This document shows positions 1 through 7,338 of a DNA stretch of 64,000 bases, in pieces (within the stretch, counting starts at the first letter, position 1; the number at the start of each line of letters is the position of its first letter). This stretch comes from CAZXWK01 sp964644675 (GTDB taxonomy: Bacteria > Actinomycetota > Coriobacteriia > Anaerosomatales > JAAXUF01): positions 33,322-97,321 of the forward strand of contig CAZXWK010000004.1 of NCBI GenBank assembly GCA_964644675.1, in the 5' to 3' direction. Below the pieces are notes generated by a model. That model worked only from the letters and a program-made list of their open reading frames with translations. It made no database searches and was not told where the DNA came from. Position numbers and translations under genes: made by a program.

Positions 1-2
1 CG

Positions 3-869
3 CAGGCGGTGCCGCAGGCCGGCACCGAGGCGGTGTCGCGGGACGCCGCCGCGCAGGCGGCAAGCACGGACCGGCTCGTGATCACCAATGCCGCCATGTC
101 GGTCGAGGTCGAAGAGGTCGCCTCGGCAGTCGACAAGATGCGCGACCTGATCGCCAAGAGCGGCGGCCAGGTGACCGAACTCTCGATCCAGTCGGGCGAC
201 GGTGGACCGGTCCCGCTCGCCGAGGGCGGCACCTCACCGGCCGAGCGCACTCCGACGAGCGCCATCCTCACGCTGCGCGTCCCCGCCGAGAAGCTCGCCG
301 AGGTCCAGACGCAGGCGGCCAAGCTCGGGGCGGTGCTCTCGCAGAGCGCCTCGGAGAGCGACGTCACGCAGCAGCACGTGGACCTGACGGCGCGACTCGC
401 AAACCTGCGCGCCGAGGAGGCGCGGCTGCGCGAGTTCTTGGACAAGGCCAAGACCGTCAGCGAGATGCTCGAAGTCGAGCGCGAGCTGTCCCGGGTCCGA
501 GGTGAGATCGAGTCGATGCAGGCACAGGTCGACTACCTCGAGCGTCAGGCCGCCATGGCGACGCTCACGCTCTCCCTCTACGCGCCCGGAGCGATCGTGC
601 GCCCCGACGGAAACGGCTGGGGCTTCGCCGACGCGGTGACTCGCGGCTTCCAGGCCGCGGCCGCACTGCTCGGCGTGCTCATCACGGTCCTTATCGCGCT
701 TGCGCCGCTCGCCGCGATCGTGCTGTTCGTCGTCTTTGTGTGGCGAGCCGCGCTCCGTCGCCGACGCGCCCGTCGTGCCGAGCAGACAGAGACCGGGATG
801 CCGGCCGCTAGTACCGATGATGACGCGCCCACGCCCGATACCGGAAACGACGACTCAGAACAGGTGTAG
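3..869 (+). CDS. DUF4349 domain membrane protein (5' end outside window)
   Basis: The reading frame is open to the left edge, so the true start and probably a signal or lipoprotein peptide lie upstream; the GTG at 9 is only the first possible start seen. The visible part has the DUF4349 pattern: a beta-rich segment beginning DRLVITNAAMSVEV, a long charged coiled coil (about residues 115-180) with EVERELSRVRGEIESMQAQ, then a beta strand. A transmembrane helix follows (about residues 218-245), and then an Arg-rich and a short acidic cytoplasmic tail. DUF4349 proteins are envelope proteins without an established enzymatic role. Ten bases separate it from the next small gene, so the two are likely cotranscribed. 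Family call is confident; function is unknown. Confidence 0.85.
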   Translation, partial: QAVPQAGTEAVSRDAAAQAASTDRLVITNAAMSVEVEEVASAVDKMRDLIAKSGGQVTELSIQSGDGGPVPLAEGGTSPAERTPTSAILTLRVPAEKLAEVQTQAAKLGAVLSQSASESDVTQQHVDLTARLANLRAEEARLREFLDKAKTVSEMLEVERELSRVRGEIESMQAQVDYLERQAAMATLTLSLYAPGAIVRPDGNGWGFADAVTRGFQAAAALLGVLITVLIALAPLAAIVLFVVFVWRAALRRRRARRAEQTETGMPAASTDDDAPTPDTGNDDSEQV

Positions 870-878
870 CATCTGCCC

Positions 879-1130
879 ATGCTGCCGCGACCGAGATTCC
901 GACTGCCACTCCTCGCCGCGCTCGCGATCGCGGGCGCGGCGTTCGTGGCGCGCTCGGTCATGCGCGGCTTCGACTTCAAGCCTGACATGCCTACGGATGC
1001 CGTGGTCCTCGTCGCGCTGCTCGTGGTGATCGCGCTCGTCGCCTATGTGCGCGCCGATGAGGCACGCCACGGCCAGTCGACCGAAGACGACGACGCCGGC
1101 CCGCCACGTGAGGCGGACCGGCGTCGCTAG
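879..1130 (+). CDS. Small two-helix membrane protein, hypothetical
   Basis: An 83-residue protein with an Arg-rich N terminus, a hydrophobic helix at about residues 9-25, a second at about 39-58, and a charged D/E/R tail. I do not recognise a family. It starts with ATG nine bases after the DUF4349 stop with no strong Shine-Dalgarno, which suggests translational coupling to that gene. Its last codons lie inside a strong hairpin that probably terminates the unit, so the acidic/basic tail is partly dictated by RNA structure. It could be an accessory of the DUF4349 protein or a chance open frame, but the hydrophobic pattern favours a real gene. Confidence 0.6.
   Translation: MLPRPRFRLPLLAALAIAGAAFVARSVMRGFDFKPDMPTDAVVLVALLVVIALVAYVRADEARHGQSTEDDDAGPPREADRRR
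1091..1126. terminator. Hairpin between convergent genes, overlapping a 3' coding end
   Basis: Inverted repeat cgacgccgg-c-ccgcc / ggcgg-a-ccggcgtcg with a 6-base loop gives 14 paired bases and one mismatch. It lies at the end of the plus-strand small gene (stop 1128-1130) and just beyond the stop of the minus-strand permease gene (1149). It could act in both directions. There is no U-tract. Confidence 0.6.
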
Positions 1131-1148
1131 GAACGCTTCGATCGATCG

Positions 1149-2153
1149 CTAGCCCTTCGACTTGTACGGCTTGCCCAGGGCGGCCGGCGCGACGGCCTTG
1201 CCGACGACACCCGCCAGGACGATCACCGTCAGGATGTAGGGCAGCATCAGGAAGAACTGCGGCGGTATCTGGATCTTGTCGCTGAAGAGCTGCAGCTTGA
1301 GCTGGAGCGCGTCGGCGAAGCCGAACAGCAGCGACGCAAGATAGCCGCCACCCGGTATCCAGCGGCCGAAGATGTTGGCCGCAAGCGCGATGAATCCGCG
1401 CCCGTTGGTCATGGTGTCCGAGAACCCTCCCACCTGTTCGAGCGACAGGTTCGCGCCCGCGAGGCCGGCCATCAGCCCCGAGAACAGGACGGCCATCCAG
1501 CGCCCTCGGATGACGTTGATGCCGACCGTGTCGGCGGCGCGAGGGTGCTCGCCAAGAGACCGGAGCCGCAGGCCCCAGCGGGTGCGGAACAGCGCCCACG
1601 TCATGAAGATCGCCAGGAAGATGCCCGCGTACACGATCGGCGTGTAGCTGAAGAGGATCGTGTCGATCCAGGTCCAGACGATGCCCAGGAACCCTGAGCC
1701 CCCGGACGGGAAGTCGAACACCGGGCGGATCGTCGCGACAACGGGCACGGGATGCCCCATGACCTGCTCTGCGAGCTTCGCATCGGCCACGCCCACGTTC
1801 CCGGGCCGCCCGAAGATCATCTCGACGAGGAAGCCCGTGACGCCGACGGCGAGGATGTTGATGGCCGTTCCCGAGACCACCTGGTCCGATCGGAGGGTGA
1901 TCGAGGCGAAACCGTGAAGCGCGGCGAACAGGCACGACGCGACGAGCGCCGCGAGGACGCCGACCCAGATCGAGCCGGTCAGGAGCGCGGCGATCGTGCC
2001 GCCGAACGCTCCCACGAGCATGAGGCCTTCCATCGCGATATTGACGACGCCCGAGCGCTCGCAGATGGAAGCCCCGATCGCGGCGAGCGCGATGGGCGTC
2101 GCGAGGCGCACGGCCGCGGCGAACAGGTCCGGAGTGATGATGCTACCCAGCAA
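1149..2153 (-). CDS. BMP-type nucleoside ABC transporter permease (NupQ/YufQ-like)
   Basis: A 334-residue polytopic inner-membrane protein of the BPD_transp_2 family, the second permease of a nucleoside/simple-sugar importer. Family landmarks are the N-terminal segment GASICERSGVVNIAMEGLM, the region LRSLGEHPRAADTVGIN (the cytoplasmic loop that docks on the ATPase), and MTNGRGFIALAANIFGRW. The start is a TTG at 2151-2153 which overlaps the end of the upstream permease gene by 11 bases; a GGAAGG about 15 bases upstream is the only ribosome-site candidate, so the exact start is less sure. It is the last gene of the four-gene transporter operon and faces a convergent hairpin. The substrate is probably a nucleoside, inferred from NupNOPQ of Bacillus. 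Confidence 0.9.
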   Translation of the reverse strand: MLGSIITPDLFAAAVRLATPIALAAIGASICERSGVVNIAMEGLMLVGAFGGTIAALLTGSIWVGVLAALVASCLFAALHGFASITLRSDQVVSGTAINILAVGVTGFLVEMIFGRPGNVGVADAKLAEQVMGHPVPVVATIRPVFDFPSGGSGFLGIVWTWIDTILFSYTPIVYAGIFLAIFMTWALFRTRWGLRLRSLGEHPRAADTVGINVIRGRWMAVLFSGLMAGLAGANLSLEQVGGFSDTMTNGRGFIALAANIFGRWIPGGGYLASLLFGFADALQLKLQLFSDKIQIPPQFFLMLPYILTVIVLAGVVGKAVAPAALGKPYKSKG

Positions 2154-3473
2154 CGGAGGTCACCGCCTTCCGCTTCCGAGAGCGTTCGACGACCCAGGTC
2201 ACGATCGTCTCGGCGGCCACCAGGAAGATGATGATGGCCTGGATGATCTGCACGACCTGCTGTGAGACGCCCGATTCGAGCTGCATGGTCCCGGCGCCGG
2301 CCGAAAGTGCTCCGAACAGCAGCGCCGCGGGTATGACGCCGATCGGGTTGTTCTTGGCGAGCAGGGCGACGGCGATACCGGTGAACCCGAAGCCGCTCGA
2401 GAAGGTGTCGAACAGGCGTCCGTACACGCCCATCACCTCGACCGCTCCCGCGAGCCCGGCGAGCGCACCAGAGATGCAGAGCGACTTGATGATGGTGGAC
2501 GAGACCGAGATGCCTCCGGCCTCGGAGGCGAACGGGTTGAAGCCGACGGCACGCGCCTCGTAGCCGAGGGTCGTGTACTTGAGCACGGCCCAGACCACGA
2601 TGGCCAGGATGACCGCGACGATGATGCCGGTGTGGGCGCGCGTGGGCTTGAGGAACAGCAGGAACGCGCTGAGGCGCGGAAGCGTCGAGTTCGGGGGCAG
2701 CTGAGCCGTCTGCGGTATGCCGCTCCCGTCAGCCAGCGGACCGACGATCGCCCACGAGACGAAGTACCGGCCGATGTAGCTGAACATCATCGTGGNNNNN
2801 NNNNNNNNNNNNNNNNNNNNNNNNNNNNNNNNNNNNNNNNNNNNNNNNNNNNNNNNNNNNNNNNNNNNNNNNNNNNNNNNNNNNNNNNNNNNNNNCCGAC
2901 GATCGCCCACGAGACGAAGTACCGGCCGATGTAGCTGAACATCATCGTGGTGATGACCTCGTTGGCGCCGATCTTCGCCTTCATGAGCGCGGGTATGAAC
3001 GCCCACGCCGCGCCTCCAGCGGCCGCGGCGAGCAGGATCGTCGGCACCGCGGCGAACCACGGCATCGCTCCGACGAACATGCCGACGAACGCCGCCGCGA
3101 GCCCGCCGAGGAAGAGCTGGCCCTCGGCGCCGATGTTGAAGAGGCCGGCCCGGAAGCCGTAGGCGAGCGCGAGACCGGTCAGGATCAGCGGCGTGGAGCG
3201 CAACAGCGTCTCGCCGATCGCGCGCTGGCTGCCGAACGCCCCGCGGAACAGCGCGGCGAACGCGGCCACCGGGCTGTAGCCCGAGGCGGCGATGAACAGC
3301 GATCCCACCAGGATCGCGATTGCGACCGAGACGAACGGCGTGATGATGCGGATGATGCGGTCGGAGCGCTCGCGCTCGAGCGCGAACCGCTTCTCGATCG
3401 CATCCGCCGAGAGGGACTCGGCCGCCGTAGGCACGTGGGAGTCCGGGCGAGGGCCCGGCGTGTTGTCAGACAT
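2143..3473 (-). CDS. BMP-type nucleoside ABC transporter permease (NupP/YufP-like), interrupted by an assembly gap
   Basis: First permease of the importer. The start is ATG at 3471-3473 with GGGGGAGA just upstream, overlapping the ATPase gene by 8 bases. The N-terminal part holds the family segment LAYGFRAGLFNIGAEGQLFLG. The C-terminal part holds LGYEARAVGFNPFASEAGGI and a run of membrane helices. A 100-N gap at 2796-2895 splits the gene into two frames. The 55 bases on each side of the gap are identical, so removing 155 bases (2796-2950) joins the halves. The frame shift across that deletion is exactly right, giving an intact protein of about 391 residues. The gene is therefore very likely functional, and the break is an assembly artefact. 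Confidence 0.9.
2741..2950. repeat. Identical 55-bp flanks around a 100-N gap (assembly overlap)
   Basis: Bases 2741-2795 and 2896-2950 are the same 55-bp sequence (both begin ccgacgatcg and end catcatcgtgg) on either side of the N run. A direct repeat of exactly that size at both contig ends is what unmerged overlapping contigs look like. Collapsing it restores one open frame. Confidence 0.92.
2796..2895. other. Assembly gap, 100 N
   Basis: A run of exactly 100 N, a conventional scaffolding size and not a measured length. It lies inside the NupP-like permease gene and is probably spurious, because the flanks overlap. Confidence 0.97.
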
Positions 3474-5088
3474 TCTCCCCCCTCGGAAGGTCCGAGACCG
3501 CGCGGCCCTGGTCCACGTTGCGGTCTGCCTTGCCGCCACCGGTCATGAAGTAACCGAGCTCTTCTTCGGTGACGGTCCCGCCCTCGAACTCGGCGACGAT
3601 GCGCCCTTCGAACATGACGAGGATCCGGTCCGACAGGGACTGGATCTCCTCGAGCTCCATGCTCACGAGCAGCACGCCCTTGCGCTTGTCGCGCGCCGAG
3701 ACGATCTGTCGGTGCACGAACTCGATCGCGCCCACGTCGAGGCCGCGCGTCGGCTGCGCCGCGATGAGCAGCTCCGGATCGCGCCCGAGCTCCCGCGCCA
3801 CGACGACCTTCTGCTGGTTGCCGCCCGAGAGATTGGCCGCAGCCACGGTCTCGCTCGGCGTGCGGATGTCGTAGTCGGCGATGCGCTTCTTCGCCGTGTC
3901 GGCCATCGCCCGCCGGTCGAGGATGCCGTGCTTCGATATCGGCTCCCTGCGCTGGTCGCCCAACGCCATGTTCTCGACCAAGTCGAACTCGAGAACCAGG
4001 CCGCGGCGCTGGCGGTCCTCGGGAACGACCGAGACCCCCGCGTCGATGGTGCGTGCAGGATTGTCGTGCGTGATGTCCCTGCCGCGCAACGACACGGAGC
4101 CCTGCGTGGGGCGGCGCAGCCCCGTGATGGCCTCCACCAGCTCGCGCTGGCCGTTGCCGTCGACGCCGGCAATGCCGACGATCTCGCCTTCGCGCACTTG
4201 GAGGGACAGCCCGCGCACGGCCTCGAGCTTGCGGTCGTCGAGCACGTGCAGGTCGTCGACCGAGAGGACGACGTCGCCCGGCGAGGACGGTGCCTTCTCG
4301 ATCCGGAGCACAACCTCGCGCCCGACCATCATCTTCGCGAGGCCCGCCTCGTTGGTCTGCGCGGGGGCCGTCTCCCCCACCATCTTGCCCGCGCGCATGA
4401 CAGCGATACGGTCGGCGAACGCCATCACCTCGTCGAGCTTGTGAGTGATGATCACGACGGCGAGGCCCTCGCTCACGAGCTGGCGGACGATCTCGAACAG
4501 CTCGTTGACCTCTTGGGGCGTCAGAACCGCGGTCGGCTCGTCGAGGATGAGGATGCGGGCCTTGCGGAACAAAGCCTTGAGGATCTCGACGCGCTGCTGC
4601 ATGCCGACCGACAGATCCATGACCGTCGCGTCCGGGTCGACCTTGAGCCCGTAGCGCTCCGAGATCGCGACGACCTCGTCGCGTGCGGCCTTACGCTCGA
4701 TCACGCCGAACTTGGTCGGTTCGAGCCCGAGCACGATGTTCTCGGTGACCGTGAGCGTCTCGACGAGCATGAAGTGCTGGTGCACCATGCCGATGCCCAG
4801 GTCGATGGCCTGCCGAGGGCCCTTGATGTCCACCGGCGCGCCGTCGACGAGGATGCGACCCTCGTCCGAGCCCAGCAGACCGTACACGACGTTCATGAGC
4901 GTGGTCTTGCCGGCACCGTTCTCGCCGAGCAGCGAGACGACCTCGCCGCAGTGGACGTCGAGCGACACGTCGCTGACGGCGAGCACACCCGGGAATCGTT
5001 TGGTGATGTGCTCGAGGCGCAGGACCGGCTGCCCCGGTGGCGGGGAGGCGACGCCTGCGGCGGACCGCTGCGTACTCTCATCTGACAT
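3466..5088 (-). CDS. BMP-type nucleoside ABC transporter ATP-binding protein (NupO/YufO-like)
   Basis: A 540-residue cytoplasmic ATPase with two fused ABC domains, as usual for simple-sugar and nucleoside importers. Domain 1 has Walker A GENGAGKTT, the signature-like LSVGMQQRVEILKAL and Walker B ILILDEPTAVLTPQE. Domain 2 has the degenerate GVDGNGQREL in place of a full Walker A, then LSGGNQQKVVVAREL. This asymmetry is typical of the family. I chose the ATG at 5086-5088 because AAGGAG lies 7 bases upstream; an in-frame ATG 15 bases earlier overlaps that ribosome site. The C terminus overlaps the permease start by 8 bases. A hairpin separates the gene from the binding-protein gene. Confidence 0.93.
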   Translation of the reverse strand: MSDESTQRSAAGVASPPPGQPVLRLEHITKRFPGVLAVSDVSLDVHCGEVVSLLGENGAGKTTLMNVVYGLLGSDEGRILVDGAPVDIKGPRQAIDLGIGMVHQHFMLVETLTVTENIVLGLEPTKFGVIERKAARDEVVAISERYGLKVDPDATVMDLSVGMQQRVEILKALFRKARILILDEPTAVLTPQEVNELFEIVRQLVSEGLAVVIITHKLDEVMAFADRIAVMRAGKMVGETAPAQTNEAGLAKMMVGREVVLRIEKAPSSPGDVVLSVDDLHVLDDRKLEAVRGLSLQVREGEIVGIAGVDGNGQRELVEAITGLRRPTQGSVSLRGRDITHDNPARTIDAGVSVVPEDRQRRGLVLEFDLVENMALGDQRREPISKHGILDRRAMADTAKKRIADYDIRTPSETVAAANLSGGNQQKVVVARELGRDPELLIAAQPTRGLDVGAIEFVHRQIVSARDKRKGVLLVSMELEEIQSLSDRILVMFEGRIVAEFEGGTVTEEELGYFMTGGGKADRNVDQGRAVSDLPRGENV

Positions 5089-5105
5089 GGGCGCTCCTTG
5101 CATAG

Positions 5106-5136
5106 CAGGGGCGGTCGGCTCGGCCGACCGCCCCTG
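5106..5136 (-). terminator. Strong hairpin between binding-protein and ATPase genes (attenuator-like)
   Basis: A perfect 14-bp inverted repeat (caggggcggtcggc / gccgaccgcccctg) with a 3-base loop lies in the 82-base gap after the lipoprotein gene. No U-tract follows. Such intercistronic hairpins commonly stabilise or partly terminate the upstream message, giving more binding protein than membrane complex; here that role is inferred. Confidence 0.65.
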
Positions 5137-5170
5137 TTGGTCTCAGGCGTGCAAGCGGCACATGTAGATG

Positions 5171-6241
5171 CTACTGCACGGTGTCCGGAACGGTGTACGC
5201 ACCGTCGACGACCTCCTGCTTGGCGGCGTCGACCTTGGCCTTCACGTCGGCCGGGATCTTCGAGTCCCAGTCGTGGTACGGGGCGAGACCGACGCCGTCT
5301 TCCTTGATGCCGAAGAGGACGTTCTCTCCGCCCTTGAGCGTACCGTCAACGGCCTGCTTGATCGTCAGGAAGACCGCGTTGTCGACCTTCTTGACGGCGG
5401 ACGTGACGATCGTGTCACCGATGCCCGGGATCGTGTTGAACTGGTCCGCATCGACGCCGATGAACAGCGCCTTGTTCTCCTGGCAGGCCTTCGCCGTGCC
5501 CAGACCGGTCTGTCCGGCAGCCGCGAAGATGATATCGGCGCCCTGCTCGATGAGAGCCTTGCCGGCCTCGTAGCCCTTCTGCTGGTCGGTGAAGGAGCCG
5601 GTGTAGATGCTCTTCACCTCGACCGCGGGGTTGGCCTTCTTGGCGCCCGCGACGTAGCCCGCCTGGAACTTCTGGACCGGCGGGATCTCCATGCCGCCGA
5701 CGAAGCCGAGGATCGGCTTGTCGTTGATGCGCGGGTCGACCGTCGGCATGGTCGTGAGCAGACCGGCCAGGTAGCCCGCGAGATAGCCGGCTTCCTGCTC
5801 CTTGAAGTTCAGTCCGACGACGTTGTCGATGGTCGGATCGAAGAACTCGTCGATGCCGCCGTAGATGACGTCCGGCGTGCTCGTCGACACCTTGGTGACC
5901 GTGTCGGTCATCAGGAAGCCGACGGCGAAGATCGGATTGTAGCCCGCGTTCGCGAGCTGCGTCAGGTTGCTCTCATAGTCGGTCGGCGCCTTCGACTCGA
6001 GCACCTTGGTCTCGATGCCGAACTCCTTCTTGGCCCGCTCGAGACCAGCGTTCGAGAGGTCGTTGAAGGACTTGTCTCCCAAGCCACCGATGTCGGTGAC
6101 CATCGCGGCCTTGATGGCCGTCTTCGTGCCACCGGTCGTCGTCTCAGTCGTCGTCGAGCCGCCCGAGCAGCCCGCGACCAAAGCGCCGACCAACGCGACA
6201 GCGAGGACGACAGCCGCATACCTGACCCACTTGGATCTCAC
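5171..6241 (-). CDS. BMP family nucleoside-binding lipoprotein
   Basis: A 356-residue substrate-binding lipoprotein of the BMP/PnrA family. The first 25 residues are a type II signal peptide: a basic start, a hydrophobic core and the lipobox LVAGC with Cys25, followed by a Gly/Ser/Thr linker. Mature-domain landmarks are AAMVTDIGGLGDKSFNDLS, the AGYLAGYLAGL region and VGVDADQ-like IGVDADQFN, all typical of BMP proteins that bind purine nucleosides. I prefer the GTG at 6239-6241: it has GGAGGAGGGGA upstream and gives a proper signal peptide, whereas the upstream ATG at 6271 would add ten residues. First gene of the importer operon; substrate specificity is inferred from the family. Confidence 0.93.
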   Translation of the reverse strand: MRSKWVRYAAVVLAVALVGALVAGCSGGSTTTETTTGGTKTAIKAAMVTDIGGLGDKSFNDLSNAGLERAKKEFGIETKVLESKAPTDYESNLTQLANAGYNPIFAVGFLMTDTVTKVSTSTPDVIYGGIDEFFDPTIDNVVGLNFKEQEAGYLAGYLAGLLTTMPTVDPRINDKPILGFVGGMEIPPVQKFQAGYVAGAKKANPAVEVKSIYTGSFTDQQKGYEAGKALIEQGADIIFAAAGQTGLGTAKACQENKALFIGVDADQFNTIPGIGDTIVTSAVKKVDNAVFLTIKQAVDGTLKGGENVLFGIKEDGVGLAPYHDWDSKIPADVKAKVDAAKQEVVDGAYTVPDTVQ

Positions 6242-6283
6242 AGAGAATCCCCTCCTCCATACAGTGGACATGGCCTCATATGC

Positions 6284-6289
6284 ATTCTA
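6284..6289 (-). promoter_or_regulatory. Candidate -10 element (TAGAAT) for the nucleoside importer
   Basis: On the minus strand TAGAAT lies about 45 bases before the GTG start of the binding lipoprotein gene. No convincing -35 is seen at 16-18 bases spacing, so this is a weak call. Confidence 0.25.
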
Positions 6290-6340
6290 GTCCAAAGAAC
6301 GCCGGCTCTGTCCTCGTGGCCGTGACCCCGCGCCTTCCGC

Positions 6341-7246
6341 TCAGCGCAGACGCGCGCGAGGGTGTGTCGTTAAGTATTCTTCCCGAACGTGGCGTCTATC
6401 CACGTGCGTGTAGACCTGAGTCGTGGAAATATCTGCGTGTCCGAGCATCTCCTGAAGCGCCCTGAGGTCCGCACCGCCTTCGAGCAGGTGCGTCGCGTAC
6501 GAGTGCCGCAGCGTGTGCGGGTGCAGCTCGAGTCCCACCCGTGCCCCGTAGCGCCGAACGAGCTCGAATACCGCCTGCCGAGAGAGTCGCCCGCCTCGGA
6601 CGTTCACGAAGACCGCGTCGTGATCCACCCCCGAAAGCGAGCCTTTGGGCCGGAGGTACGGGCGTCCGTGCGCAAGGTAGGCGTCGAGAGCGTGCGCGGC
6701 CATGCCGCCGACCGGTACGAGCCGCTCCTTGCTCCCCTTGCCGAAGACCCGCAGGAATCCCTCGGCAAGGTCGATGTCGCTGCGATCGAGCCCCGTGAGT
6801 TCGCTGACACGCATCCCGCACCCGTAGAGCGTCTCGAGTATCGCCCTGTCCCGCAGACCGGCGGGCGTGTCCGGGAACGGTTGCGAGAGCAGCCGGTCCA
6901 CATCGTCGATGCTCAGGACGTCGGGAAGGCGTTGGGGCACCTTCGGCAGCGGCAGTCGAGCGGTTGGGTGGTTCTCGGTGATGCCCTCCTTCACCAGGAA
7001 CTTGTGGAAGCCCTTCACGGCTGCGACGCGCCGCTCCACGGTGCTTGGGGCCAGACCCCGTGCACGCAGTGACGACAGGTAGCCTGTCACGTCGTCGCGA
7101 GTCACCCGATCGGGCTGTGTGATGCCGCGCGAACCGAGGAATGTCACGTATTCGGTCAGGTCCCTGCGGTACGCCGAGACAGTGTGCGGTGACGCACCCC
7201 GCTCGACGCTCAGGTAGCCGAGATACTCGGTGAGGTAGGTGTCCAC
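6341..7246 (-). CDS. xerD: Tyrosine site-specific recombinase (XerD-type)
   Basis: A 301-residue recombinase, the usual length for XerC/XerD. An N-terminal SAM-like core-binding domain (about 1-90) is followed by the catalytic domain. The catalytic residues are all visible: Arg146 in CGMRVSEL, Lys170 in FGKGSKER, His244 and Arg247 in HPHTLRHSY, His270 in LGHA, and Tyr279 in TTQVYTHV. Xer proteins resolve chromosome dimers at dif near the divisome. The protein is more like XerD than a phage integrase, because it is compact, intact and lies in a housekeeping block also containing pyrG and ald, as in other actinobacteria. No dif-like site or second Xer is seen here. The XerC/XerD distinction cannot be settled from sequence alone. 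Confidence 0.9.
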   Translation of the reverse strand: MDTYLTEYLGYLSVERGASPHTVSAYRRDLTEYVTFLGSRGITQPDRVTRDDVTGYLSSLRARGLAPSTVERRVAAVKGFHKFLVKEGITENHPTARLPLPKVPQRLPDVLSIDDVDRLLSQPFPDTPAGLRDRAILETLYGCGMRVSELTGLDRSDIDLAEGFLRVFGKGSKERLVPVGGMAAHALDAYLAHGRPYLRPKGSLSGVDHDAVFVNVRGGRLSRQAVFELVRRYGARVGLELHPHTLRHSYATHLLEGGADLRALQEMLGHADISTTQVYTHVDRRHVREEYLTTHPRARLR

Positions 7247-7286
7247 CTGTCGAGTATAGGCGTGCCGGCGAGCGTCCCGCTACGAG

Positions 7287-7314
7287 CGAGAGGCCCGCGC
7301 TGGCGGGCCTCTCG
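7287..7314 (-). terminator. Hairpin after the SPFH gene
   Basis: A perfect 12-bp stem (cgagaggcccgc / gcgggcctctcg) with a 4-base loop lies 25 bases beyond the SPFH stop and before xerD. No U-tract is present, so it is either a U-less terminator or an RNA-stabilising hairpin. Confidence 0.65.
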
Positions 7315-7338
7315 GCGATGCTAGGTGGTGATCGGCGG

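Noticed and set aside
2787..3539. A separate short permease gene ending at the N gap
   Set aside because: The 55-bp flanking duplication and the exact frame restoration show that it is the N-terminal half of one permease.
6341..7246. XerD-type gene as a phage integrase marking a mobile element
   Set aside because: No att-like repeats, tRNA, or phage genes are nearby; composition matches its neighbours and the gene order is housekeeping.
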